Shown here piece after piece: positions 49,420-58,013 of a stretch of 64,000 nucleotides of DNA. Made by a program: the position numbers and the translations under genes. How positions within the stretch are numbered: position 1 is the first letter of the stretch; the number at the start of each line of letters is the position of its first letter. Below the pieces are notes generated by a model that saw only the letters and a program-made list of their open reading frames with translations, was not told the origin of the DNA and did not search any database. Source of the DNA: Neobacillus vireti (GTDB lineage Bacteria > Bacillota > Bacilli > Bacillales > Cytobacillaceae); assembly GCF_001026695.1 (NCBI RefSeq), contig NZ_LDNB01000012.1, forward strand, positions 143,813 to 207,812, in the 5' to 3' direction.

Positions 49420-49440
49420 AAGGATTCAAATCCTTTTTTT
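49420..49440 (+). terminator. Probable terminator after ldh
   Basis: AAGGAtt / TCCTT hairpin plus a T-run. Confidence 0.6.
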
Positions 49441-49501
49441 ACTTGATTTTTCGGATAAACCTTTGGTAATTATCACAGAATATGGTGTAGGAGGGATTTG
49501 A

Positions 49502-49696
49502 ATGTCTCGTATGTTAACATCCATTTTAATGATTGGGTCAATAGGTTATTTTGTATTCCGCTACAGATACCGAATTATCAATGTCTTGCTCGGTTCTAGT
49601 TGGATGCGCCGGCTAACAGTTGGCTCTATAATGAGCTTCCCAGGGGTAAAACGTAAAATGATGCAATCGGTATTTGGAGGACCATCTGACTGGTGA
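49502..49696 (+). CDS. yqgO: Small basic membrane protein YqgO
   Basis: 64 residues, one N-terminal hydrophobic segment (MLTSILMIGSIGYFVFRY), then a basic region. Position before gluP and size match YqgO. TAGGAGGGATTTG precedes the ATG. Function unknown. Confidence 0.8.
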   Translation: MSRMLTSILMIGSIGYFVFRYRYRIINVLLGSSWMRRLTVGSIMSFPGVKRKMMQSVFGGPSDW

Positions 49697-49718
49697 AAAC
49701 CACAGATGGTTCTTTTCG

Positions 49719-49801
49719 CCGATTGGAAAGTATAACTTTCCAATCAGGCATAAGTGCAACTACGCCTCATGAACCGCCTAACGGCTCGCCAATCGGCGAG
49801 T
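49719..49801. repeat. Intergenic repeat family C, copy 2 (inverted)
   Basis: Contains GGAAAGTataACTTTCC, CAGGCATAAGTGCAACTACG, CCTCATGAACCGCCTAACGG and CTCGCCAATCGGCGAG. It is the reverse complement of the copy at 21713-21800 with few changes. Confidence 0.85.
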
Positions 49802-49964
49802 TTTCTTTATGTCTAAAAGATAACATTTGAAGTTGTTTTGTTAATGAAAACTGCTTATTTCGTTTATAATGAATATGCAAGCAAACTAAAATCCCTTATA
49901 TATGTTAGAATATCATTTTAGTTTAATGGAGGCTCAAGCATTTTATATGGAAAGTAGGGGGGAT

Positions 49965-51539
49965 ATGGGTAATAAAGAAGGGTACGTTTTTTGGAGACTT
50001 GCCAATTCTTTCATCTCGGATCACGGTTATCGGATTATTCAATTATTTGAAAATCAAAAGGAATTATGGCTTGAAAAGATAGAAAATAAGAAAGCACCAA
50101 TTATTCGCATGCTGCTCCATAACTTAGATTGGAGTAATGCGATGCAAAGAGATATCCAATTTACTGCTTCCAATGGGGAAAAGGTCCGCAGGCAAATTGG
50201 CCGCCCGGAGTTAAATATTATTAATATTTACATAAGCCAATTTCCACCTGTTGATGAATATGAATATCGTCTGGCAGCACCATATGTCCATCCGGAAGGA
50301 AATAAAACAACGGTCAGTTCGTTTCTTTTAGCAAAGGAAGTGTTTGACACTGGTTTTCAGCAGCTTTCCACAAGGCTCGGGAAAGTGATTCACTTTCCGA
50401 TTTCTGACGATTATTCTGAACAGGAAGTTGAATCATTAAAGAAAGCAACGCTGGAACATGCGATAAAAAAGGTTAAAACCGAAAGAGCTATTCTGATGAA
50501 TAGCAAGCCTATTTTTACATATGTATTCATAGCTATCCAGCTTGTTATGTTTTTCTGGCTAGAAATACACGGCGGGAGTACCAATAACTCTACCCTTATT
50601 AAATACGGAGCAAAGGTTAACCATTTAATTTATATGGGAGAATGGTGGAGGTTCATCACTCCTATTTTCTTGCATAGTGGATTTTTGCATTTGGCAATGA
50701 ATACCTTGGTATTGTATTTTCTTGGTACGACGGTCGAAAAAATATTTGGTAATGTTCGTTTCCTATTTATTTACTTATTTGCAGGTGTCGCGGGTTGTAT
50801 TGCCAGTTTTATCTTTAGTTCCCTATCAGTCGGAGCAAGTGGTGCCATCTACGGCTGTTTCGGTGCGTTATTATATTTTGGTATGATTTATCCAAAATTA
50901 TTTTCAAGGACATTGGGAATGAATTTAATCATTGTTCTTGGAATTAACTTGATTGTAAGTTTCTCAGTAACAGGAATCGATAGTGCCGCACATCTAGGCG
51001 GATTGGCTGGAGGATTCCTCGCTGGTGGTATAGTCCACTTTCCGAAAAAAAACAAGCTTTGGTTACAATTAACCTTTTTAATTGGCTCGGTTGCAATTGT
51101 TTGGGGTGCATTATCATATGGATTTAGTTCGGTTGTAAAATCGCAGGATGAAACTTCAAATCTACAAATGGCCCAAGAGTATATTAAACAAAATAATTAT
51201 GACCAGGCCTACAGGATCTTAAAGGAATTTGAGGAGAGCTCAACGAATCTGTCTGAGAAAACCTATTTTCTTTTATCCTTTTCGGAAATTAAAAAGGGGA
51301 TGCTCTCTGAAGCTAAGATGCATTTACAGAAGGCAATCCAGCTAGACCCCAATTTTGATGAAGCCTATTTTAATCTATCGATTATTAACTATGAACAAAA
51401 GGATTTTGAACAGGCAAAAGTTAATGCAGAAAAGGCAGCAAAATTAAAACCAAAGCAAAAGGAATATGAAGATTTAGTCCACGAAATTAATCAATTACTT
51501 CAAATGCAGGGGGGGCCACAGAATGAAAACGGTTTATGA
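49965..51539 (+). CDS. gluP: Rhomboid intramembrane serine protease GluP with TPR tail
   Basis: Membrane protease (YqgP) that in B. subtilis cleaves membrane proteins such as the MgtE transporter. N-terminal cytoplasmic domain (~1-180), six or more membrane segments (~185-410) with catalytic GASG (S292) and H343 (AAHLGG), and C-terminal TPR repeats (~420-520). The start is uncertain: 49965 (MGNKEGYVFW) gives 524 residues with a G-rich ribosome site very close; in-frame ATGs at 49947, 49926 and 49902 have poor sites. B. subtilis GluP has 507 residues. Overlaps yqgQ by 17 nt. Confidence 0.93.
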   Translation: MGNKEGYVFWRLANSFISDHGYRIIQLFENQKELWLEKIENKKAPIIRMLLHNLDWSNAMQRDIQFTASNGEKVRRQIGRPELNIINIYISQFPPVDEYEYRLAAPYVHPEGNKTTVSSFLLAKEVFDTGFQQLSTRLGKVIHFPISDDYSEQEVESLKKATLEHAIKKVKTERAILMNSKPIFTYVFIAIQLVMFFWLEIHGGSTNNSTLIKYGAKVNHLIYMGEWWRFITPIFLHSGFLHLAMNTLVLYFLGTTVEKIFGNVRFLFIYLFAGVAGCIASFIFSSLSVGASGAIYGCFGALLYFGMIYPKLFSRTLGMNLIIVLGINLIVSFSVTGIDSAAHLGGLAGGFLAGGIVHFPKKNKLWLQLTFLIGSVAIVWGALSYGFSSVVKSQDETSNLQMAQEYIKQNNYDQAYRILKEFEESSTNLSEKTYFLLSFSEIKKGMLSEAKMHLQKAIQLDPNFDEAYFNLSIINYEQKDFEQAKVNAEKAAKLKPKQKEYEDLVHEINQLLQMQGGPQNENGL

Positions 51540-51726
51540 AATTCAGCAATTTTTAAAGCAATTTGGAACGATTATTTACATAGGTGATCGAGTTGCAGAC
51601 CTTGAATTAATGGAAACAGAGCTTAAAGAGCTCTATCAATCACAGTTGATCGAAACACGTGAATTTCAAACAGCATTATTAATTTTAAGACATGAAATCC
51701 AAATACAAAAAGAAAAGCAAAGATAG
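51523..51726 (+). CDS. yqgQ: YqgQ family protein (DUF910)
   Basis: 67-residue helical protein between gluP and glcK, with MKTVYEIQQFLKQFGTIIYI and LELMETELKELYQS as in YqgQ. It starts inside the end of gluP after a G7 run. Function unknown; likely nucleic-acid-binding by fold only. Confidence 0.87.
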   Translation: MKTVYEIQQFLKQFGTIIYIGDRVADLELMETELKELYQSQLIETREFQTALLILRHEIQIQKEKQR

Positions 51727-51735
51727 GTGAATAAA

Positions 51736-52710
51736 TTGGCAAATCAATGGATTGCAGGCGTTGACTTGGGCGGGACGACAACGAAAATAGCCTTTATTAC
51801 AATGGATGGTGATATCATTCATAAATGGGAAATACCCACTGATAATTCGAATGAAGGTCAGAACATAACGACTAATATTGCTAAAGCCATAAATGAAAAA
51901 ATGAATGAACTAGGTGAATCGAAAGACAACTTATTAGGAATCGGTATGGGGGCACCCGGACCAGTAGACTATGAAACAGGGATTATTTTAAATGTGGTGA
52001 ATCTAGGCTGGCAGGATAACTATCCTCTTAAGGAGAGTATTGAAGCGGCTGCCTCTTTGCCAGCTGCGGTTGAAAATGATGCTAACTGCGCTGCATTGGG
52101 TGAGATGTGGCAAGGTGCCGGAAATGGAGCGAAGAACCTTGTTTGTGTTACCCTCGGAACTGGTGTTGGCGGCGGTGTGATTGCTAATGGAAGTATTGTC
52201 CAAGGCAAGAACGGTGCAGCTGGAGAAATAGGTCACATTACGGTCATCCCTGATGGTGGTGCACCATGCAATTGTGGTAAAACAGGCTGCCTAGAAACGG
52301 TGGCTTCTGCAACGGGGATTGTTCGTCTAGCGAATGAGGAACTCTTAAAAGGTGAAGCAAAAGGAGAACTTGCTGAAAGGCTTGCTGCAAATGGCAAAAT
52401 TACTTCTAAAGATGTGTTTGAATCAGCTGAAAATGGTGATGCTTTGGCAAATAAGATCTTAAAAGAAGTTACCTTCCATTTGGGCTTTGTCTTGGCGAGT
52501 ATTGCGAATACGCTTAATCCGGATAAAATTGTTTTAGGCGGCGGGGTTTCAAAAGCAGGATCCATTTTATTAGATGCTGTGAATGAAAACTTTGCTAAGT
52601 TTGCCTTTTCAGCGGTTCGAGATTCTACAAAGCTTGCCCTGGCTACATTAGGAAATGACGCTGGTGTGCTTGGCGCTGCCTGGCTGATTAAGAATAAATT
52701 AAATCGATAG
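51736..52710 (+). CDS. glcK: Glucokinase (ROK family)
   Basis: Phosphorylates glucose with ATP. ROK fold with GVDLGGTTTK (~7-16), ENDANCAALGE (~109-119), GTGVGGG, and the zinc motif CNCGKTGCLE (~178-187) preceded by EIGH. I choose the TTG at 51736 (MANQWIAGVDLGG), with AGGTGA at 51725-51730 correctly spaced; a GTG at 51727 overlaps that site. 324 residues versus 321 in B. subtilis. Confidence 0.95.
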   Translation: MANQWIAGVDLGGTTTKIAFITMDGDIIHKWEIPTDNSNEGQNITTNIAKAINEKMNELGESKDNLLGIGMGAPGPVDYETGIILNVVNLGWQDNYPLKESIEAAASLPAAVENDANCAALGEMWQGAGNGAKNLVCVTLGTGVGGGVIANGSIVQGKNGAAGEIGHITVIPDGGAPCNCGKTGCLETVASATGIVRLANEELLKGEAKGELAERLAANGKITSKDVFESAENGDALANKILKEVTFHLGFVLASIANTLNPDKIVLGGGVSKAGSILLDAVNENFAKFAFSAVRDSTKLALATLGNDAGVLGAAWLIKNKLNR

Positions 52711-52713
52711 GTT

Positions 52714-52755
52714 AAATAGGAAAAAAGCCGGTATTCTACGGCTTTTTTCCTATTT
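52714..52755 (+). terminator. Intrinsic terminator after glcK
   Basis: AAATAGGAAAAAAGCCG / CGGCTTTTTTCCTATTT hairpin. Confidence 0.88.
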
Positions 52756-52845
52756 ATTCAAATGTTTTGAAAACCATGAAACATTTTTGTCAAAAAAACG
52801 TATTAACATTTGTGAAGTATATAGGGAGGGGGCAATTGGTTTAAG

Positions 52846-53970
52846 TTGAACAGGTTATCGTATGGAAAGTTTATTTTTATTCTCGTTTTCTTGACTCTCC
52901 TTTTAGGTGCGTGTACAAGTAAAGAACAGCCGAAACCAAAAATTCCTGTGAAAAATGAACAGCCAAGATCCACGCTTTCAGTCGGAAGTGAATGGAAATT
53001 ACCTATTTCCGTTCCCGAAGGAGAATTTGACCGGCTTGGCGGCTGGCTTTCAGAGGATGAGATTGTATACATCACCAACCTGGAACAGACATCAAATGTC
53101 TTTCGCTATCATCTACAAACAGGTAAAAGTGAATTAATATATAAAACGGAACACCCAATTGTCAACGTACAAATCAGTCCCTCGAAAAAGTATATATTGA
53201 TCCATTCATCACCTTCATCCTACGAAGGATTAATCACCATTATTGATACAAAGGGTACTGAAAAAATAAGGGAATCAATCCCATCTTATGAACTTGCATT
53301 CGAGTGGAATCCATATAATGAAGAACAAGTACTAGTATCAACTTTTAATGAAGACTGGACCTTTCAAATAGCATTGCTGGACATGAATAAATTAAAAATG
53401 ACGGAGCTATCGATACCGCAGCCTTTTATTAGGTGGATGGATGAGAGAAAGATTGCGTTTTTAGATTGGGACGAGGATAATCCTACTTTATTTGCCCCGC
53501 TAATTGTAAGGGATTTAGAGAAGGGATTCGAACAAACGCTATTTAACCAAGTATTACAATTTACAACGTTTCACGGTAAACTAATGACTGTTACAGTTAA
53601 TGAACAAGATCGAACGAATGCTGTGTATTCTTTTTTTGATAAGGATCTAAAGGAATACTTTTCATTTTCTCAGCCGCAGCTTACTAAGTTTTCAGATTGG
53701 TTAGTTCCCTTTTATGACTATAATGAACACAAGAAGCAATTTATCTCCTTCATGCCTGTAAAAAGCGGGGAAGCGGATTCCTACTCGGCTGGCTTTGAAC
53801 TCATGCTTTATAATCTTAAGAAGGGGTCACACCCGACATTGATAATGGCTGGCATGGAAAATGAGCCAATCAGTTTTTCTCCGTCTGGAGAGGCGCTTCT
53901 TTATGGCAATCGTTTCGAAAAAATCATCGATCTAAATGCCAAGAAAATATATGAGTTGATAAAAAAATAA
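52846..53970 (+). CDS. yqgU: Lipoprotein YqgU
   Basis: 374-residue predicted lipoprotein: signal peptide with lipobox LLGAC (C23), then repeated beta-rich segments resembling a beta-propeller (TolB-like; GWLSEDEIVYITNLE, NVQISPSKKYILIHSSPS, SFSPSGEALLYG). The start is TTG, with GGAGGGGG about 13 nt upstream. Position matches yqgU. Function unknown. Confidence 0.86.
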   Translation: MNRLSYGKFIFILVFLTLLLGACTSKEQPKPKIPVKNEQPRSTLSVGSEWKLPISVPEGEFDRLGGWLSEDEIVYITNLEQTSNVFRYHLQTGKSELIYKTEHPIVNVQISPSKKYILIHSSPSSYEGLITIIDTKGTEKIRESIPSYELAFEWNPYNEEQVLVSTFNEDWTFQIALLDMNKLKMTELSIPQPFIRWMDERKIAFLDWDEDNPTLFAPLIVRDLEKGFEQTLFNQVLQFTTFHGKLMTVTVNEQDRTNAVYSFFDKDLKEYFSFSQPQLTKFSDWLVPFYDYNEHKKQFISFMPVKSGEADSYSAGFELMLYNLKKGSHPTLIMAGMENEPISFSPSGEALLYGNRFEKIIDLNAKKIYELIKK

Positions 53971-53996
53971 AAAAGACTGTCAAGGACAGTCTTTTT
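53969..53996. terminator. Bidirectional terminator between yqgU and the DUF2759 gene
   Basis: AAAAAAGACTGTC / GGACAGTCTTTTTT; it overlaps the stop codon of the minus-strand gene. Confidence 0.85.
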
Positions 53997-54172
53997 TAAT
54001 GCGTACCAGTTGGGAATCCAGATTTAAAAATTGTCATAACGGTAAACCAGCCAAAAACCAAGAATGAAGCCACTCCCCAAAATGCGCCTAAGAGGTTTTT
54101 GTTCTTTAGTGCGCTAAATCCAGCATAGGCGGCAAGCACGGTTACAATCGCAAAAATAATAACTAAACCCAT
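53996..54172 (-). CDS. yqgW: DUF2759-like small membrane protein
   Basis: 58 residues (MGLVIIFAIVTVLAAYAG ... GAFWGVASFLVFGWFTVMTI, ending FPTGTH), two membrane helices. AAGGGGGA precedes the ATG on the minus strand. It matches the DUF2759/YqgW type by size, the GWFTVMTI motif and position between yqgU and yqgX. Function unknown. Confidence 0.78.
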   Translation of the reverse strand: MGLVIIFAIVTVLAAYAGFSALKNKNLLGAFWGVASFLVFGWFTVMTIFKSGFPTGTH

Positions 54173-54383
54173 AAGTAAATCCCCCTTTTTAGTATAAGCA
54201 GGCTAGAGCCTAACATGTTCAAAAAAATTATGTAACTATATTATATACATTCGAATCCTATTTTATATTTTTTTCTGGCATTTGTCGAGGGCAAAAACGC
54301 ACTAAAAGAATAACACTGCTTTCACTCCGCTTGTTATATGGTGTAAAATGAGGGTATCGCAATTTGTAATGGAGGTCCTTTAA

Positions 54384-55019
54384 ATGAAATGGCAGCAAGT
54401 TCCTTTAGGCAGTTTACAAACCAATTGTTACATAGTAGAAAATCCTGATCGCTCCTGTTTGATTTTCGATCCCGGCAGTGAAGGGAAAAAACTGATTCAA
54501 TTGCTGAATCAAAGAAAATTAAAGCCTAGTGCAATTTTTTTAACACATGCACATTTCGATCATATTGGAGCAGTTACAGAGGTTAGAAATGCTTATCAGA
54601 TACCCGTTTATATTCACAAACAAGAAGAAAAATGGTTAGGTGACCCAGCGTTAAACGGTTCACAATTGTTTATGTATCAGAATTCAATTAAGGTTAGTGA
54701 CGCCGATCATATCATTAAAAACGAAGGGGCTATGGAAATCAATGATTTTGCTTTCAGCGTTTTTCATACCCCTGGTCATTCGCCAGGAAGTATTTCTTAT
54801 TATTTCGAGAAGGAAGGGTTTGTAATCTCTGGTGACGCCTTATTTCAAGGCAGTATCGGCCGTACTGACCTTCCTGGAGGGAATCACTCACAGCTGATCA
54901 AAAGCATTCATGACAAGTTGTTAACCTTACCAGAGGACACCTATGTCTTATCTGGCCATGGTCCAGTAACAACAATTGGTGATGAAATGGACAGTAACCC
55001 ATTTTTGAATGGGTTTTAA
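54384..55019 (+). CDS. yqgX: Metallo-beta-lactamase fold hydrolase YqgX
   Basis: Glyoxalase-II-like hydrolase, 211 residues. Metal motif THAHFDHIG (~53-61), HTPGHSPGS (~128-136), SGDALFQGSIGRTDL (~149-163) and a late SGHGP. Family members hydrolyse S-lactoylglutathione-like or persulfide thioesters; the exact substrate here is unknown. GGAGGTCC upstream of the ATG. Confidence 0.93.
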   Translation: MKWQQVPLGSLQTNCYIVENPDRSCLIFDPGSEGKKLIQLLNQRKLKPSAIFLTHAHFDHIGAVTEVRNAYQIPVYIHKQEEKWLGDPALNGSQLFMYQNSIKVSDADHIIKNEGAMEINDFAFSVFHTPGHSPGSISYYFEKEGFVISGDALFQGSIGRTDLPGGNHSQLIKSIHDKLLTLPEDTYVLSGHGPVTTIGDEMDSNPFLNGF

Positions 55020-55021
55020 GA

Positions 55022-55225
55022 AATGCGGAAGCGCCCTGGTCAGCGGCGTATGGCCTGGAGCGCTCCAACTGAGATAAAGGAAACACGGAGAGCGGAGCGA
55101 TCCGATGTTGACTTATCGTAGGGCGGAGAGCGAAGGACATTAGCCGCTAGGGCGCTGGAGCTAGACAATTCTCAAAGTTCAATGATATAAATTCTAATTT
55201 TAAGAAATGCGGAAGCGCCCTGGTG
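55022..55225. repeat. Intergenic repeat family B, long copy plus fragment
   Basis: The region 55022-55170 begins GCGGAAGCGCCCTGGTCAGC and ends CCGCTAGGGCGCTGGAGCTA then GACAATTCTCAAAG; the two ends are partial inverted repeats (AGCGCCCT..AGCGG). The start block is repeated at 55205-55225. Related copies at 19116 and 26262. Confidence 0.78.
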
Positions 55226-55246
55226 CTGACCTAGACACCACAAAAA

Positions 55247-55282
55247 AGAAAAGCCCTTCTCAGTTAAGAGAAGGGCTTTTCT
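55247..55282 (+). terminator. Intrinsic terminator downstream of yqgX
   Basis: AGAAAAGCCCTTCTC / AGAGAAGGGCTTTTCT hairpin. Confidence 0.8.
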
Positions 55283-55317
55283 GGGGGATGTTCTTTTTCA
55301 AATAATGGGAGGGGATA

Positions 55318-55375
55318 TTGTTAAGCTACTATCCTAACAATATAATAAAGTTAACACTATGTCAATAGTGTTAAC
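55318..55375 (+). promoter_or_regulatory. Promoter with perfect 26-bp operator palindrome
   Basis: TTGTTA (55318-55323), exact 17-nt spacer, TATAAT (55341-55346), directly followed by the perfect inverted repeat GTTAACACTAT (55350-55360) - gtca - ATAGTGTTAAC (55365-55375) over the expected start point. The same 11-nt half-site occurs at 57625-57635 upstream of a SufR-like regulator gene. Confidence 0.75.
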
Positions 55376-55391
55376 ATAAAAAGGAGTTATC

Positions 55392-56483
55392 ATGATTAAC
55401 TATTTACAAACTTTAATCTCAAATTCACCAACGAAGTTAATTTCCTACGCTGATTATATAGGGGCCGTCCTTTATCATCACGAATATGGCTATTATATGA
55501 AAGAGAAACAAAAGGTCGGCCGGCAGGGAGATTTTATTACAACTAGCAATATTTCTGATGTTTACGGCAGATTAATTGCAAAATGGTTTTCATCCTTTTG
55601 TGAAAAAACAAACTTGTCACCAGTCTTTTGCGAAATTGGCGGTGGGAATGGCCGATTTGCCAAGGCTTTTTTACAGGAGTGGCATGAATCAATAAATACC
55701 CCCTTACAATATATTATGGTTGAGGCTAGTCCTTATCATCGAAAGTTACAAAGGGAATTACTAATGCCCGACTATTCGGTTGCCCAAGTAGAGCGGCTTG
55801 ATGAATTAAGGGCATTTGAGGGTGTCATCTTTTCAAACGAGCTTTTCGACGCGCTCCCTGTCCATGTCGTTGAAATGGTTAATGGTCAACTTTTTGAAGT
55901 GATGGTTGGTTGTCAAAAAGAAGAATTGGTTGAGCAGACCATTCGATTAATAAATCCAGCGATTATTTCTTTTATGGAAGAAAGTAAAATCGAATTAGTA
56001 GAAGGGCAACGGATTGAGATTCCCTTGGCAATGGTGGAGATGATCCAAGAGATATCGAAGACATTGACAAAGGGAATAGTTGTAACAGCAGATTATGGCT
56101 ATACAAACGAGGAGTGGAAGAACCCGCTAAGAGCAAAAGGGAGCTTAAGAGGATATTATCAACATAAAATGATGGGAAATATCCTTGAAAGTCCGGGAGA
56201 AATGGACATTACTACCCACATCCATTTTGATTGTCTGATTCAAAAAGGCGAGCAAGTAAATTTGAAGTTGGTAACAAAGCTAAGGCAGGATGAATTTTTA
56301 TTGAAAGCAGGTATCTTGAAGGATTTAGAAAATCATTATGATCCGAATCCTTTTTCAATGGTTAGCAAGCGCAACCGGGCAATTCGCAGTTTAATTATGC
56401 CCACTGGGATTAGTTCTTATTTTCACATCATTATTCAACAAAAAGGTCTTGAATTAAGTGAAACTGACGTGTTCACTGGCTAG
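55392..56483 (+). CDS. MidA/NDUFAF7-type SAM-dependent methyltransferase
   Basis: 363 residues of the DUF185 family. ISYADYIGAVLYHHEYGYY and QGDFITTSNISDVYGRLIA at the N-terminus, SAM-binding EIGGGNGRFAKAFLQ (~85-99), FSNELFDALPVHVVE (~155-169) and TADYGY. The mitochondrial homologue methylates an arginine in complex I; bacterial substrates are unknown. AAGGAG precedes the ATG. It stands alone behind its own promoter and operator. Confidence 0.87.
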   Translation: MINYLQTLISNSPTKLISYADYIGAVLYHHEYGYYMKEKQKVGRQGDFITTSNISDVYGRLIAKWFSSFCEKTNLSPVFCEIGGGNGRFAKAFLQEWHESINTPLQYIMVEASPYHRKLQRELLMPDYSVAQVERLDELRAFEGVIFSNELFDALPVHVVEMVNGQLFEVMVGCQKEELVEQTIRLINPAIISFMEESKIELVEGQRIEIPLAMVEMIQEISKTLTKGIVVTADYGYTNEEWKNPLRAKGSLRGYYQHKMMGNILESPGEMDITTHIHFDCLIQKGEQVNLKLVTKLRQDEFLLKAGILKDLENHYDPNPFSMVSKRNRAIRSLIMPTGISSYFHIIIQQKGLELSETDVFTG

Positions 56484-56525
56484 AAAGAAAAATGCCGGAG
56501 TTAAACTCCGGCATTTTTCTTTCTT
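56482..56525. terminator. Strong bidirectional terminator
   Basis: Perfect 19-bp arms around TTAAA (core AATGCCGGAG / CTCCGGCATT), between the convergent methyltransferase and DUF2626 genes. Confidence 0.9.
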
Positions 56526-56766
56526 ATAGCCCTCCGCCAAGCGGCATCATGAACGTAGTCCAATAAGTGAAGCCTGCGAAGAAAACAGTTAAATATGCTC
56601 CGAACACGTACAAATACATACGCTCAGAAAGTTTAAGATAGCTAAGCAGAACAAAGAATCCAGTTTGGGCTAAGAACAGCATTGCAGTCTTATCCATATC
56701 ACCTAGATAAAACATAACGGTAAAAATGCCCGTCCAGAAACCACATACTCTGAACATGCGATCCAT
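56524..56766 (-). CDS. yqgY: DUF2626 small membrane protein YqgY
   Basis: 80 residues with three hydrophobic segments (FWTGIFTVMFYLG, AMLFLAQTGFFVLLSYL, YVFGAYLTVFFAGFTYW). AAAGGAGGGATACATATG start region. DUF2626 family; function unknown. Confidence 0.85.
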   Translation of the reverse strand: MDRMFRVCGFWTGIFTVMFYLGDMDKTAMLFLAQTGFFVLLSYLKLSERMYLYVFGAYLTVFFAGFTYWTTFMMPLGGGL

Positions 56767-56850
56767 ATGTATCCCTCCTTTTACCCCTTCGATACCATCA
56801 TTACAATATTATAAAGTAAAAGGAGGTGTAATGTAAATAATGGTTTCGAA

Positions 56851-57549
56851 TTAGTTTGTTACAAGTGCTTGATATGAGCAAGTATCACAACCTGTAATCA
56901 TGTTTGCCTTTTCTATCAACTCAACGGAGTCAAACAGGGCGCCAAACATTCCCTTTAGAAATTCATGGTGCATACTGCAAACAGTTTCCGAATGTTCCAC
57001 GGCCAATTCTTTAAATGGACAATTGAATATTTGGAAGTAGATTTTAGTCTTGTCACCATTTGCTTCAAATTCAGGATAAAAACCGGCAAGTGTTGCAGCA
57101 CTTTTCAATATTGTTAGCTTTTGATCAAATTCTAATTCCTCACCAAGTGATTTTTTTGCCATTTCCTGCTCAATCACCTCGGCTCCAAACCGTTTTCCTG
57201 TTAAGAAAAGTGCTTGTTTCCCAGCTTCCCCAAGTGATATCATCGTTTCGATCGCCACTTTTGATAAAAGCATATAGTCACGGAATGGAAAATGAAGTTG
57301 TATGACATCGTCGGATAAACGATATAATCGGCTTGGTCTGCCGCCTTTACCCGTTTTCTTCGTTTCAGATGCTAACATATTAACATCCTCAAGCTTCGAT
57401 AAATGCAGTCTGGCAACATTCGGATGAATATTAAAATTATCTGCAACTTCTTGAACGGTGACTTCTCGATGTCGTTTGGTAATGTATTGATAAATGTAGT
57501 ATCGTGTTGGATCTGACAAAACGTTTGTTATTTTTAATGTTTGTTCCAT
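56851..57549 (-). CDS. SufR-like HTH regulator with C-terminal cysteines
   Basis: 232 residues, COG2345-type ArsR/DeoR-like regulator. Winged helix (VTVQEVADNFNIHPNVARLH, ~30-50), basic wing KKTGKGGRPSRLYRL, and a C-terminal domain with NCPFKELAVEHSETVC and a late CDTC (TGCDTCSY). This cysteine layout resembles SufR, a [4Fe-4S] repressor. An Fe-S or redox-sensing role is inferred. The half-site GTTAACACTAT in its upstream region is shared with the methyltransferase operator. GAGGTGAACAGAG precedes the ATG. Confidence 0.83.
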   Translation of the reverse strand: MEQTLKITNVLSDPTRYYIYQYITKRHREVTVQEVADNFNIHPNVARLHLSKLEDVNMLASETKKTGKGGRPSRLYRLSDDVIQLHFPFRDYMLLSKVAIETMISLGEAGKQALFLTGKRFGAEVIEQEMAKKSLGEELEFDQKLTILKSAATLAGFYPEFEANGDKTKIYFQIFNCPFKELAVEHSETVCSMHHEFLKGMFGALFDSVELIEKANMITGCDTCSYQALVTN

Positions 57550-57615
57550 CTCTGTTCACCTCGGACCCCCATAATTTATTCCATTATAATACAGCCATAA
57601 CAACAAGGGAATGAA

Positions 57616-57635
57616 GTTAACAATGTTAACACTAT
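57616..57635. promoter_or_regulatory. Candidate operator upstream of the SufR-like gene
   Basis: GTTAACAATGTTAACACTAT: two GTTAAC units 9 bp apart, the second extended to GTTAACACTAT, identical to an arm of the palindrome at 55350-55375. Confidence 0.6.
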
Positions 57636-57742
57636 ATGTTTAGAAAATGTTCACAATTACGGTCTTTATATTGTAAAAACATTATAAATTGCTGTGCTTT
57701 CATAACACTTGTAGCTTGTCAATAGTTATTTTTGTGTATTAA

Positions 57743-57778
57743 ATAAAAAAGGAAGCGAATGCCCTTATTCGCTTCCTT
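57743..57778 (-). terminator. Intrinsic terminator of the comG operon
   Basis: AAGGAAGCGAAT / ATTCGCTTCCTT with a T-run on the minus strand, overlapping the end of yqzE. Confidence 0.87.
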
Positions 57779-57962
57779 AAAGCTTACGTTTTTTCTTTAC
57801 TTCGGTATAAAGGATATAGGGTAGAATTCCGAACCAGCGGTACCAAAAAGATGCTCTAGCTTGTTTTCGTTCTGAGCGGAGCCGTTTTCGTTCTTCTTTT
57901 GGCTGATCGGCGTATTTAACAATCGTTTGCGTCATGTATTTTACATAATCATTTGTTTTCAC
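57777..57962 (-). CDS. yqzE: YqzE family protein
   Basis: 61 residues, basic, with NDYVKYMTQTIVKYADQPKE and a C-terminal hydrophobic stretch (WYRWFGILPYILY), the YqzE type found after comGG in B. subtilis. I choose the GTG at 57962 (MKTNDYVKYM) with AGGTG upstream. Function unknown; probable last gene of the comG operon. Confidence 0.83.
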   Translation of the reverse strand: MKTNDYVKYMTQTIVKYADQPKEERKRLRSERKQARASFWYRWFGILPYILYTEVKKKRKL

Positions 57963-58013
57963 GGACACACCTGCCTTTTTATTCAACTAATAGTATGTCC
58001 ATGTAGTTTATCC

